DNA from: Natronohydrobacter sp.
GTDB taxonomy: Bacteria > Pseudomonadota > Alphaproteobacteria > Rhodobacterales > Rhodobacteraceae
Assembly (NCBI GenBank): GCA_007123015.1
Contig: SKSL01000196.1
Coordinates: 1 to 12,397, forward strand
DNA: 12,397 nucleotides
Reading direction: 5' to 3'
In this document: one piece after another, positions 6,596-12,397 of the stretch
Layout of the letters: each line of letters starts with the position of its first letter
Numbering within the stretch: the first letter of the stretch is position 1
The notes under the pieces: generated by a model
The model's input: only the letters and a program-made list of their open reading frames with translations
Databases searched by the model: none
What the model was told of the DNA's origin: nothing
Program-made: the position numbers and the translations under genes

Positions 6596-7294
6596 ATGGC
6601 GCAGGACATGCTCTCGACTGTGGTGAAACCCATCCACAAGGAGGGCTATAAATTCATCAGTATCTTTGCAGTTGGCACAGCCCTGCTGTTCTGGATCTGG
6701 CAACCTTTGGGCTGGATCGGAGTTGGCCTGACAGTCTGGTGTTATTATTTCTTCCGCGACCCTGAGCGCCAGACACCTATTCGCGAGGGGCTGATGGTCA
6801 GCCCGGCTGATGGGGTGATTTCGCTGATCGAGCCTGCAGTGCCGCCGCGCGAACTGGACATGGGCGATCAGGCGCTGACGCGGGTGTCGGTTTTCATGAA
6901 TGTGTTCAACTGCCATGTGAACCGTATGCCGATTGGTGGCCGGATCGCGAAGATCGCCTATCGGCCGGGGAAATTCCTGAATGCGTCGCTCGACAAGGCC
7001 AGTGTGGATAATGAGCGTAATTCCATGGCCATCGAGATGTCCGACGGGCGCAAGATTGCCGTGGTGCAGATCGCAGGACTGGTCGCGCGGCGGATCCTGT
7101 GTGAGGTCGAAGAGGGCTCTGACCTGCAGACGGGCGCGCGTTTTGGGATGATCCGCTTCGGCAGCCGTGTCGATGTCTATCTGCCTGAAGGCGTCGAACC
7201 GATGGTGGCGCTGGGGCAAGTGATGATTTCTGCCGAGACAGTGATCGCCGATCTGACCAGCCCAGAGCCGCGCCGGATCGCAGAGGCGCGCTGA
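6596..7294 (+). CDS. psd: Phosphatidylserine decarboxylase proenzyme
   Basis: Psd decarboxylates phosphatidylserine to phosphatidylethanolamine in the inner membrane. This is the short form, 232 residues, with a hydrophobic N-terminal region (about residues 21-52). The catalytic Asp72 lies in SPADG and His107 in FNCHVNRMP. The chain should cut itself between Gly189 and Ser190 in RFGMIRFGSR, the serine becoming the pyruvoyl group of the alpha subunit; the site reads FGSR instead of the LGST of E. coli, as is usual for this subgroup. AGGAGA (6585-6590) is five bases before the ATG. The gene starts ten bases after tgt and ends one base before pssA, its pathway partner. Confidence 0.94.
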   Translation: MAQDMLSTVVKPIHKEGYKFISIFAVGTALLFWIWQPLGWIGVGLTVWCYYFFRDPERQTPIREGLMVSPADGVISLIEPAVPPRELDMGDQALTRVSVFMNVFNCHVNRMPIGGRIAKIAYRPGKFLNASLDKASVDNERNSMAIEMSDGRKIAVVQIAGLVARRILCEVEEGSDLQTGARFGMIRFGSRVDVYLPEGVEPMVALGQVMISAETVIADLTSPEPRRIAEAR

Positions 7295-7295
7295 G

Positions 7296-8030
7296 ATGCC
7301 CGCCCGCGACCGTCTGCCACTGCTGCAACTTGTGCCCAATCTGGTGACGATTCTGGGCATGTGCGCAGGCCTTAGTGCAATCCGTTTCACGTTTGATGAA
7401 CGGTTTGAGCTGGCTGCGGCGCTGATCATCTTTGCGGCCGTCATGGACGGATTCGACGGAATGCTGGCGCGTAAGCTGAATGCAGCAAGTTCCTTTGGGG
7501 CGGAACTCGATAGTTTTGCCGATTTCGTCAGTTTTGGCGTGGCACCGGGAATTTTAGTGTTTGGCTATGCCTTGGCTGGGCCTTTTGCCGGGGTCGGCTG
7601 GATATTCGTGCTGATCTTCGCGGTCTGCGCCTGCCTTCGGCTGGCACGCTTCAATATCTCGCGCAGTACCCCCGACGGGGCAGCATCGCGTCACTTCGTG
7701 GGCGTGCCTGCCCCTGCAGGGGCGATGCTGGGGCTGCTGCCCGTGTTTCTGGGTCTTTCAGGGCTGGTCGATCCATCGCACGCACCGGTGCTGGTTGCGC
7801 TTTATCTGGCCGGGATCGGCCTGCTGATGGTCTCGCGCTTGCCCACACCGTCGCTCAAGGCTGTGCGGATCGCGCGGGAGAATGCGATCTGGGTCTTGAT
7901 TGGCATGACCGGTTTTGTCGGGCTCTTGTTCCTGCGGTCCTGGCTGATCTTTGTCATTGCCGATCTGCTCTATCTGGCTGTGCTCGCATGGCTTGCGTTG
8001 CGCCAGAAGCGCCCAGGCCGCGCGGTGTAG
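7296..8030 (+). CDS. pssA: CDP-diacylglycerol-serine O-phosphatidyltransferase
   Basis: PssA makes phosphatidylserine from CDP-diacylglycerol and serine, supplying the substrate for Psd. The 244-residue membrane protein carries the CDP-alcohol phosphatidyltransferase motif with Asp51, Asp54-Gly55, Ala58-Arg59, Gly68, Asp72 and Asp76; the aspartates bind metal. Several hydrophobic segments follow. PNLVTILGMCAGL near the N-terminus is typical of the first membrane helix. The start is one base after the psd stop, so the two genes are probably one operon. No terminator is visible before the tRNA gene, which has its own promoter. Confidence 0.93.
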   Translation: MPARDRLPLLQLVPNLVTILGMCAGLSAIRFTFDERFELAAALIIFAAVMDGFDGMLARKLNAASSFGAELDSFADFVSFGVAPGILVFGYALAGPFAGVGWIFVLIFAVCACLRLARFNISRSTPDGAASRHFVGVPAPAGAMLGLLPVFLGLSGLVDPSHAPVLVALYLAGIGLLMVSRLPTPSLKAVRIARENAIWVLIGMTGFVGLLFLRSWLIFVIADLLYLAVLAWLALRQKRPGRAV

Positions 8031-8039
8031 GTTTCGTCC

Positions 8040-8070
8040 GGCTTGTGCTGGTTTCTGTGCGGTTTGTGCT
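8040..8070 (+). repeat. Three imperfect helically phased repeats upstream of the tRNA-Asp promoter
   Basis: GGCTTGTGCT (8040-8049), GGTTTCTGTGC (8050-8060) and GGTTTGTGCT (8061-8070) are similar and spaced 10-11 bases apart, about one DNA turn. They end where the -35 box begins, as an upstream activator site would. No binding protein is recognised. Confidence 0.35.
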
Positions 8071-8098
8071 TGACGGGGGCAAGGGGATTGCGTAGATC
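8070..8098 (+). promoter_or_regulatory. Promoter of the tRNA-Asp gene
   Basis: TTGACG (8070-8075) and TAGATC (8093-8098) are separated by 17 bases, close to the sigma-70 consensus. Transcription would start near 8105, a few bases before the tRNA, leaving a short 5' leader. Confidence 0.7.
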
Positions 8099-8109
8099 GC
8101 CCGTATCGC

Positions 8110-8186
8110 GCGGTTGTAGCTCAGTTGGTTAGAGTACCGGCCTGTCACGCCGGGGGTCGCGGGTTCGAGCCCCGTCAACCGCGCCA
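8110..8186 (+). tRNA. tRNA-Asp (anticodon GTC)
   Basis: All arms fold. Acceptor GCGGTTG (8110-8116) pairs with CAACCGC (8176-8182). The anticodon stem CCGGC (8137-8141) pairs with GCCGG (8149-8153) around the loop CTGTCAC, with anticodon GTC at 8144-8146. The T loop contains GGTTCGAG. The discriminator is G8183, as in bacterial tRNA-Asp, and CCA is encoded (8184-8186). It is an expected queuosine substrate because its first anticodon base is G in a GUN anticodon. Confidence 0.97.
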
Positions 8187-8191
8187 TTTTC

Positions 8192-8228
8192 AAAATCCCC
8201 TGCCAATCGTGGTGGGGGTTTTACTTTT
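8192..8228 (+). terminator. Terminator after tRNA-Asp
   Basis: AAAATCCCC (8192-8200) pairs with GGGGGTTTT (8214-8222) with one G-T pair, and an inner CCA/TGG (8203-8205/8210-8212) closes an ATCG loop. It runs into TTTT, then AC and TTTT (8225-8228). It lies five bases after the tRNA CCA end. Confidence 0.75.
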
Positions 8229-8256
8229 CTCGCTCGACTTTTCTGCCGCGCGTGCC

Positions 8257-9567
8257 ATGTCGGTCTGCATGAACAGTCACACACCTCGTCCGGTTCCTGA
8301 ACGTGCCCTCTCGCGCAACCTGCATCTGGGGCGCGTTGCGGGCGGTGTGCTTGGCGCGACCCTTGGTGGCGCGCTGGGTCAGATGCTGCGCGGCAAAAGG
8401 CCCGATCTGGCGGCAGCGGCGCTGAATCCGGCCAATGCTGTGCGGGTGGCGGGGGGTCTGGCGCATCTGCGCGGGGCAGCGATGAAGCTGGGGCAGATGC
8501 TGTCGATGGAAAGCGGCGCAATCCTGCCGCCTGAAGTGACAAAGATCCTGGGCCAGTTGCAGGCCAGTGCGCCCTCGATGCCGCCAGCGCAGTTGAAAAC
8601 CGTGCTGACGCAGGAATGGGGCGCGGGTTGGCAAGCTCAGTTTTCGCAATTCGAGGTGCGGCCCGTGGCGGCGGCGTCTATCGGGCAGGTCCATCGGGCG
8701 GTGCTGCACGATGGGCAGGTGCTGGCGATCAAAGTGCAGTTTCCCGGTGTGGCGGCGAGTATCGACAGTGACATTGCCACGCTGGGGCGGTTGATGCGGC
8801 TGCCGGGGGTGCTGCCGAAAACGCTGGATATTGCGCCGCTTCTGCGCGAGGCGCGGGCGCAACTGCATGAGGAAGCGGATTATCAGCGCGAAGCGGGCGC
8901 TTTGGATCAGGCGCAGGCCGCGCATCCGGGCTTCATTGTGCCGCGCGTGCAGGAAAGCCTGTGCACGCCGCGCATTCTGGCGATGGACTATATCGAGAGC
9001 GCCCCGATCGAGGCACTGCTGGAGCTTCCGCAAGCAGTGCGCGACAAAGCGGTGGCGGATCTGATCACGCTGGTCCTGCGCGAGATTTTCGAGTTGCGGC
9101 AGATGCAGACGGACCCGAATTTCGCGAATTTCCGGCTGGCCCCGGATGGGCGGATCGTGCTGCTGGATTTCGGGGCGACTCGCGCGATTGATCGTGACAC
9201 CTCGGACCGCTACCGGGTGTTGCTGCGCGCGCTTCTGGCGGAAGATCGGGCTGCGATCTGGCAGCAGATGGCGGCACTGGGATATTTCTCTGCCGATCAG
9301 CCGGACGCGCGGCAAAGGCTGATCCGGGATCTGGCCGTGCAGGCCAGCGCGCCACTGCGGATGGAGGCGCCCTATGATTTCGGGCGCTCGACGCTGATCG
9401 CGGATCTGGCCGTCGCGGGCGAGGCCTTGGGGCAGGCGCGCGATTTCTGGCATGTGCCGCCAGCGGACCTGCTGTTCCTGCATCGCAAGATCGGCGGGAT
9501 TTTTTTACTCGCACAGCGCTTGCAGGGACAGGTCGCGCTCAAGCCGCTGGTTGCGCGCTGGGCATAA
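8257..9567 (+). CDS. ABC1/UbiB family atypical kinase, COQ8-like
   Basis: The 436-residue protein is an ADCK/UbiB atypical kinase, a family needed for ubiquinone biosynthesis. Numbered from the ATG at 8257, it shows the KxGQ motif MKLGQMLS (76-83), the alanine-rich loop AAASIGQVHRA (138-148), Lys159 in AIKVQFPGV, EEADYQREA (205-213), the catalytic MQTDPNFANF with Asp286 and Asn291, and LLDFGATR with metal-binding Asp304. The QTDPN form and KLGQMLS resemble mitochondrial COQ8/ADCK3 more than E. coli UbiB. The start is uncertain: ATG codons at 8257 and 8269 are possible and neither has a strong ribosome binding site. An earlier in-frame ATG lies inside the tRNA and is excluded. It begins just after the tRNA terminator. 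Confidence 0.87.
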   Translation: MSVCMNSHTPRPVPERALSRNLHLGRVAGGVLGATLGGALGQMLRGKRPDLAAAALNPANAVRVAGGLAHLRGAAMKLGQMLSMESGAILPPEVTKILGQLQASAPSMPPAQLKTVLTQEWGAGWQAQFSQFEVRPVAAASIGQVHRAVLHDGQVLAIKVQFPGVAASIDSDIATLGRLMRLPGVLPKTLDIAPLLREARAQLHEEADYQREAGALDQAQAAHPGFIVPRVQESLCTPRILAMDYIESAPIEALLELPQAVRDKAVADLITLVLREIFELRQMQTDPNFANFRLAPDGRIVLLDFGATRAIDRDTSDRYRVLLRALLAEDRAAIWQQMAALGYFSADQPDARQRLIRDLAVQASAPLRMEAPYDFGRSTLIADLAVAGEALGQARDFWHVPPADLLFLHRKIGGIFLLAQRLQGQVALKPLVARWA

Positions 9568-9597
9568 GCGGCTTGACCGGCCCGGCATCGCAGACCT

Positions 9598-10011
9598 TCA
9601 GCGCACCAGAAAGACCGAAGCGTTGGAATGCGCCGCGATGGTGTCGCCATGCCCGGCCCAGATGTAATCGACCGCTTTCGGTGCATGAGTCTGCATGATG
9701 ACCAGATCGCCGCCTTCCTCTGTGATGGCCGCGATCAAGGTCTTGTCGGTATTGATCGTGGGATCAGGGGTGACACAGGCTTTCGCGCTGCTTCGGACCC
9801 CATGCGCAGCGCCTTGTTCCTTTGCGAAAGCCGTGAGCTTGGCGTCATATTCCTTTGGCGTATGCGCAATGGCACTGGGGGCAGCGCCAGTGACCCCGAC
9901 AAAGCAGATTTCGGCGTTGAAATGCGTGGCAAGATCGAGCGCGATTTTCAGCGCTTTTGACAGTTGATCTATATGGTTCAGATCAACGGGAAAAATCACT
10001 TTCTGATACAT
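9598..10011 (-). CDS. Universal stress protein (UspA family)
   Basis: The 137-residue protein has the Usp fold: YQKVIFPVDL at the N-terminus, the central strand GDLVIMQTHAP (101-111) and the C-terminal GDTIAAHSNASVFLVR. The usual ATP-binding signature (G-2x-G-9x-G-S/T) is degenerate: GHG (120-122) is followed nine residues later by Ser132 without the preceding Gly, so ATP binding is doubtful. The start is supported by AGGAGG at 10016-10021; upstream in-frame ATGs lack one. It lies downstream of glnT on the same strand after a 151-base gap, and converges on the COQ8-like gene with 30 bases between. The function of individual Usp proteins cannot be read from sequence. Confidence 0.85.
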   Translation of the reverse strand: MYQKVIFPVDLNHIDQLSKALKIALDLATHFNAEICFVGVTGAAPSAIAHTPKEYDAKLTAFAKEQGAAHGVRSSAKACVTPDPTINTDKTLIAAITEEGGDLVIMQTHAPKAVDYIWAGHGDTIAAHSNASVFLVR

Positions 10012-10015
10012 GGTC

Positions 10016-10021
10016 CCTCCT
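10016..10021 (-). promoter_or_regulatory. Ribosome binding site that fixes the stress protein start
   Basis: AGGAGG on the minus strand lies four bases before the ATG at 10011. A start at 10125 would add 38 residues without family similarity and put this site inside the gene. Confidence 0.75.
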
Positions 10022-10162
10022 CCGGTGCTGATACTGTCTTTTCGGCAGGCTAACACGGGCAGCCCCATGGAAAGCAACCCTTGACGCATCGAATTCTTCG
10101 GCTTGACACCAGAATGTTGGTGCACAGCCCTGACGGTGTCGCGCTGCGGTACTGAATGCCGA

Positions 10163-11491
10163 TCAGATATCGATGGTATGTTGTTTTTCCCATCTGCTGA
10201 AATGGGACACGAAAGAGTTCCATTCCCTGTGCTTCAGTTTGAGATAGGCGCGGGAGAAATCGGGGCCCATGGCAGTCGTGAGCTCTGTATCGTCTTCATA
10301 GGCGCGCAGGGCGTCGAGCATGTTGAGCGGCAGTCTGGGCGCGTCGGTGATGGTGTGGCCTTGGGCATACATGTCGATGTCGCGGCGCGGGCCTGGATCG
10401 GCCTTGGACTGGATGCCGCTCAGACCGGCGGCGATGATCACGGCCTGCAGCAGATAGGGATTGGCCGCCCCATCGGGCAGGCGCAATTCGAACCGGCCCG
10501 GGCCGGGCACGCGCACCATATGGGTGCGGTTATTGCCGGTCCAGGTCACGGAATTCGGGGCCCATGTCGCCCCTGACATGGTGCGCGGGGCGTTGATGCG
10601 CTTGTAGCTGTTCACTGTGGGGTTGGTGATCGCCGCAAGCGCGCTGGCATGCTGCATGATCCCGCCCAAAAAATGCTTGCCGCGCTCTGAAAGACCCACT
10701 TCCCCAGTCTGGCCCGTGCCTTCGCCCGCAAAGACATTGACTGTCGCGTCCTTGCCCGGCGCGTCCCAGACTGAGATATGCACATGGCAGCCATTGCCGG
10801 TCAGCCCCTCGATGGGTTTGGGCATGAAGGTCGCGCGCAACCCGTGGTTCTCGGCGACAGATTTGACCATGAACTTGAAGAAACTGTGCTTGTCGGCAGT
10901 CTTCAGGACATCGTCGAATTCCCAATTCATCTCGAACTGGCCATTCGCATCCTCATGGTCGTTCTGATAGGGGCCCCAGCCCATATCCAGCATGTAATCG
11001 CAGACCTCGCGCACCACGTCATAGCGGCGCATGACCGCCTGCTGGTCGTAGCAGGGCTTCTCGGCCGTATCGAACGGGTCGGAAATCGCGTCGCCTTCGG
11101 GGGTCAGCAGGAAATATTCAGCCTCGACCCCGGTCTTGACATGCAGCCCTTCTTTCGCGGCTTCCGCGATCAGGCGGCGCAGCACATTGCGCGGGGCCTG
11201 GGCCACGTCCCGGCCTTCCATGACGCAATTCGCAGCGACCCAGGCGACGTCCGGTTTCCATGGCAGCTGGATGACCGAGGCCGGGTCGGGCACGGCCAGC
11301 ATGTCCGGGTCGGCCGGGGTCATATCCAGCCATGTTGCAAAGCCTGCGAAGCCTGCACCATCGCTCTGCATCTCGGCAATCGCCTGCGCGGGCACCAGTT
11401 TGGCGCGCTGGCCACCGAACAGATCGGTGAAGGAGATCATGAAATACCTGATGCCGCGCTCGGTTGCGAATTGTGCCAGATCAAGTGTCAT
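10163..11491 (-). CDS. glnT: Type III glutamine synthetase GlnT / gamma-glutamylmethylamide synthetase
   Basis: The 442-residue protein has the glutamine synthetase fold. VEAEYFLL supplies metal-binding Glu123 and Glu125. NDHEDANGQFEMNW adds Glu180 and Glu187. TGNGCHVHIS carries His236 and His238. GNNRTHMVRVPG and GRFELRLPDG contain the ATP- and glutamate-binding Arg322, Arg327, Glu335 and Arg337. It joins glutamate with ammonia (GlnT) or methylamine (GmaS); these close relatives cannot be separated by eye. AAGGGA at 11499-11504 precedes the ATG. The upstream neighbour on the same strand, 66 bases away, is a glutamate-synthase-like protein. In the N-methylglutamate pathway mgsC and gmaS are partners, and a similar glxD-glnT pair occurs in rhizobia. 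The symbol follows the broader family. Confidence 0.9.
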   Translation of the reverse strand: MTLDLAQFATERGIRYFMISFTDLFGGQRAKLVPAQAIAEMQSDGAGFAGFATWLDMTPADPDMLAVPDPASVIQLPWKPDVAWVAANCVMEGRDVAQAPRNVLRRLIAEAAKEGLHVKTGVEAEYFLLTPEGDAISDPFDTAEKPCYDQQAVMRRYDVVREVCDYMLDMGWGPYQNDHEDANGQFEMNWEFDDVLKTADKHSFFKFMVKSVAENHGLRATFMPKPIEGLTGNGCHVHISVWDAPGKDATVNVFAGEGTGQTGEVGLSERGKHFLGGIMQHASALAAITNPTVNSYKRINAPRTMSGATWAPNSVTWTGNNRTHMVRVPGPGRFELRLPDGAANPYLLQAVIIAAGLSGIQSKADPGPRRDIDMYAQGHTITDAPRLPLNMLDALRAYEDDTELTTAMGPDFSRAYLKLKHREWNSFVSHFSRWEKQHTIDI

Positions 11492-11527
11492 ATATCCGTC
11501 CCTTATTGGTCTTTTGATCGAAGATGT

Positions 11528-11547
11528 GGGCTGCCATGTGTCAGCCC
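11528..11547. repeat. Hairpin between the glutamate-synthase-like gene and glnT
   Basis: GGGCTG (11528-11533) and CAGCCC (11542-11547) form a six-base-pair stem with an eight-base loop, ten bases after the upstream stop on the minus strand. No U-tract follows, so it may be an RNA processing or stability element instead of a terminator. Confidence 0.4.
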
Positions 11548-11557
11548 GCGTCGAATC

Positions 11558-12397
11558 TCAGAGGCCGCTTCCCGGTTTGCCCGGATACCAGTCGGTGCCT
11601 GCCAGGGGCACTTGCGCCATCGCGGCCGCTTCCATCGTCAGGGCGCACAGGTCTTCGGGTTCCAGATTGTGCAGGTGGTTATGGCCGCAGGCGCGCGCGA
11701 TGGTCTGGGCTTCCAGCGTCATCACTTTCAGGTAGTTGCGCAGGCGGCGGCCTGCTTCGATCGGGTCCAGACGGGCGGCAAGCTCGGGGTCTTGCGTGGT
11801 GATGCCTGCCGGGTCGCGGCCTTCGTGCCAGTCGTCGTAAGCGCCGGTCGTAGTGCCAAGGGCCTGATATTCGGCCTCATATTTCGGGTCATTGTCGCCA
11901 AGCGCGATCAGCGCCGCTGTGCCGATGGCCACTGCATCGGCACCCAGCGCCATGGCCTTGGCCACATCCGCGCCTGTGCGAATGCCGCCCGAGACGATCA
12001 GCTGTACGTCGCGATGCATGCCCAGATCCTGCAACGCGCGCACGGCCGGCCGGATACAGGCCAGGATCGGCAGGCCGACATGTTCGATGAACACATCCTG
12101 CGTCGCCGCTGTGCCGCCCTGCATCCCGTCCAGCACCACCACATCGGCCCCGGCTTTCACAGCGAGCGCCACATCGTAATAGGGCCGTGTGCCGCCGACT
12201 TTCACATAGATCGGGACTTGCCAGCCGGTGATTTCGCGCAACTCGAGGATCTTGATTTCCAGATCATCGGGGCCGGTCCAGTCCGGGTGACGGCAAGCGG
12301 AACGCTGGTCGATGCCCTTGGGCAGCGTGCGCATTTCGGCCACGCGGTCGCTGATTTTCTGGCCCAGCAGCATGCCCCCGCCGCCCGGTTTCGCGCC
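11558..12397 (-). CDS. FMN-binding glutamate-synthase-like protein (MgsC/GlxD type), 5' end outside the window
   Basis: 279 C-terminal residues are present; the frame stays open to the window edge. The fragment begins with GAKPGGGG, the glutamate synthase loop, then PIYVKVGGTRP, VVLDGMQGGTAATQ, LIVSGGIRTGADVAKA and GADAVAIGTAAL, the FMN and substrate barrel of glutamate synthase domain 2. Where full glutamate synthases have the three cysteines of the 3Fe-4S cluster after this point, the protein has ALGDNDPKYEAEYQALGTTT with no cysteine, rejoining at ITTQDPEL. This matches the MgsC/GlxD group. MgsC, with MgsA and MgsB, makes N-methylglutamate from methylamine and glutamate. The mgsA- and mgsB-like partners would lie beyond the window. 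An internal ATG at 12373 is not the start. Confidence 0.88.
   Translation of the reverse strand, partial: GAKPGGGGMLLGQKISDRVAEMRTLPKGIDQRSACRHPDWTGPDDLEIKILELREITGWQVPIYVKVGGTRPYYDVALAVKAGADVVVLDGMQGGTAATQDVFIEHVGLPILACIRPAVRALQDLGMHRDVQLIVSGGIRTGADVAKAMALGADAVAIGTAALIALGDNDPKYEAEYQALGTTTGAYDDWHEGRDPAGITTQDPELAARLDPIEAGRRLRNYLKVMTLEAQTIARACGHNHLHNLEPEDLCALTMEAAAMAQVPLAGTDWYPGKPGSGL

Noticed and set aside
8125..8256. N-terminal extension of the COQ8-like protein from an ATG inside the tRNA
   Set aside because: The codons would be tRNA-Asp and terminator sequence, and the extension shows no family similarity.
8221..9483. Long open frame on the minus strand opposite the COQ8-like gene (about 420 codons)
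   Set aside because: It mirrors a G+C-rich real gene, is rich in Arg, Gln and His, has no recognisable domain, and the plus-strand protein has all family motifs.
12373..12397. ATG at 12373 (minus strand) as the start of the glutamate-synthase-like gene
   Set aside because: The frame stays open upstream and encodes the conserved GAKPGGGG loop, so the gene continues beyond the window.
1..12397. A wholly new defence, mobile or biosynthetic system
   Set aside because: Every substantial gene belongs to a known family with its motifs intact. I saw no integrase, transposase, toxin-antitoxin pair, repeat-spacer array or prophage gene.

Overview
The window looks like a core chromosomal segment of an alphaproteobacterium, most likely of the Rhodobacterales (Roseobacteraceae/Paracoccaceae). 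The reasons are the G+C-rich coding style, the order maf-aroE-coaE-dnaQ next to secB, fxsA, a Tim44/TimA protein and an Smr protein, the form of the short phosphatidylserine decarboxylase, and a type III glutamine synthetase beside a stand-alone FMN glutamate-synthase-like gene. I see no phage, transposon, plasmid or CRISPR signature.

Region by region. Positions 1-236 are non-coding. The first 60 bases are 80% A+T, and the stretch carries one perfect DnaA box (229-237) and two one-mismatch boxes (17-25, 83-91). With the gene neighbourhood this makes a candidate replication origin or origin edge. Positions 237-2947 hold maf, aroE, coaE and dnaQ, joined by 4-8 base overlaps. A strong hairpin (2947-2972) separates dnaQ from the convergent secB. 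SecB and FxsA lie on the minus strand (2980-4003). Divergent from them are a Tim44/TimA-like protein and an Smr-domain protein (4111-5375), overlapping by 4 bases. A REP-like palindrome sits on the smr stop codon. Then come tgt (queuosine), psd and pssA (phosphatidylethanolamine synthesis) at 5461-8030, and a tRNA-Asp gene (8110-8186) with its own promoter and terminator. A COQ8/UbiB-like atypical kinase follows (8257-9567). On the minus strand are a universal stress protein (9598-10011), a type III glutamine synthetase or gamma-glutamylmethylamide synthetase (10163-11491), and the C-terminal part of an FMN glutamate-synthase-like protein (11558 to the window edge).

How the genes fit together. 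The left block is housekeeping: nucleotide-pool cleaning, the shikimate pathway, CoA synthesis, replication proofreading and protein export. Tgt handles tRNA modification, and the tRNA-Asp here (anticodon GTC) is of the class Tgt modifies. Psd and PssA are consecutive steps of one lipid pathway. The right-hand pair resembles the mgsC-gmaS part of the N-methylglutamate pathway for methylamine use, or the related glxD-glnT pair; the window ends before the two can be told apart.

I do not find a clearly new multi-gene system. The points most worth a second look are the origin-like region, the glutamate-synthase-like protein without visible Fe-S cysteines next to glutamine synthetase III, the direct timA-smr junction, and the palindromes in the intergenic gaps.
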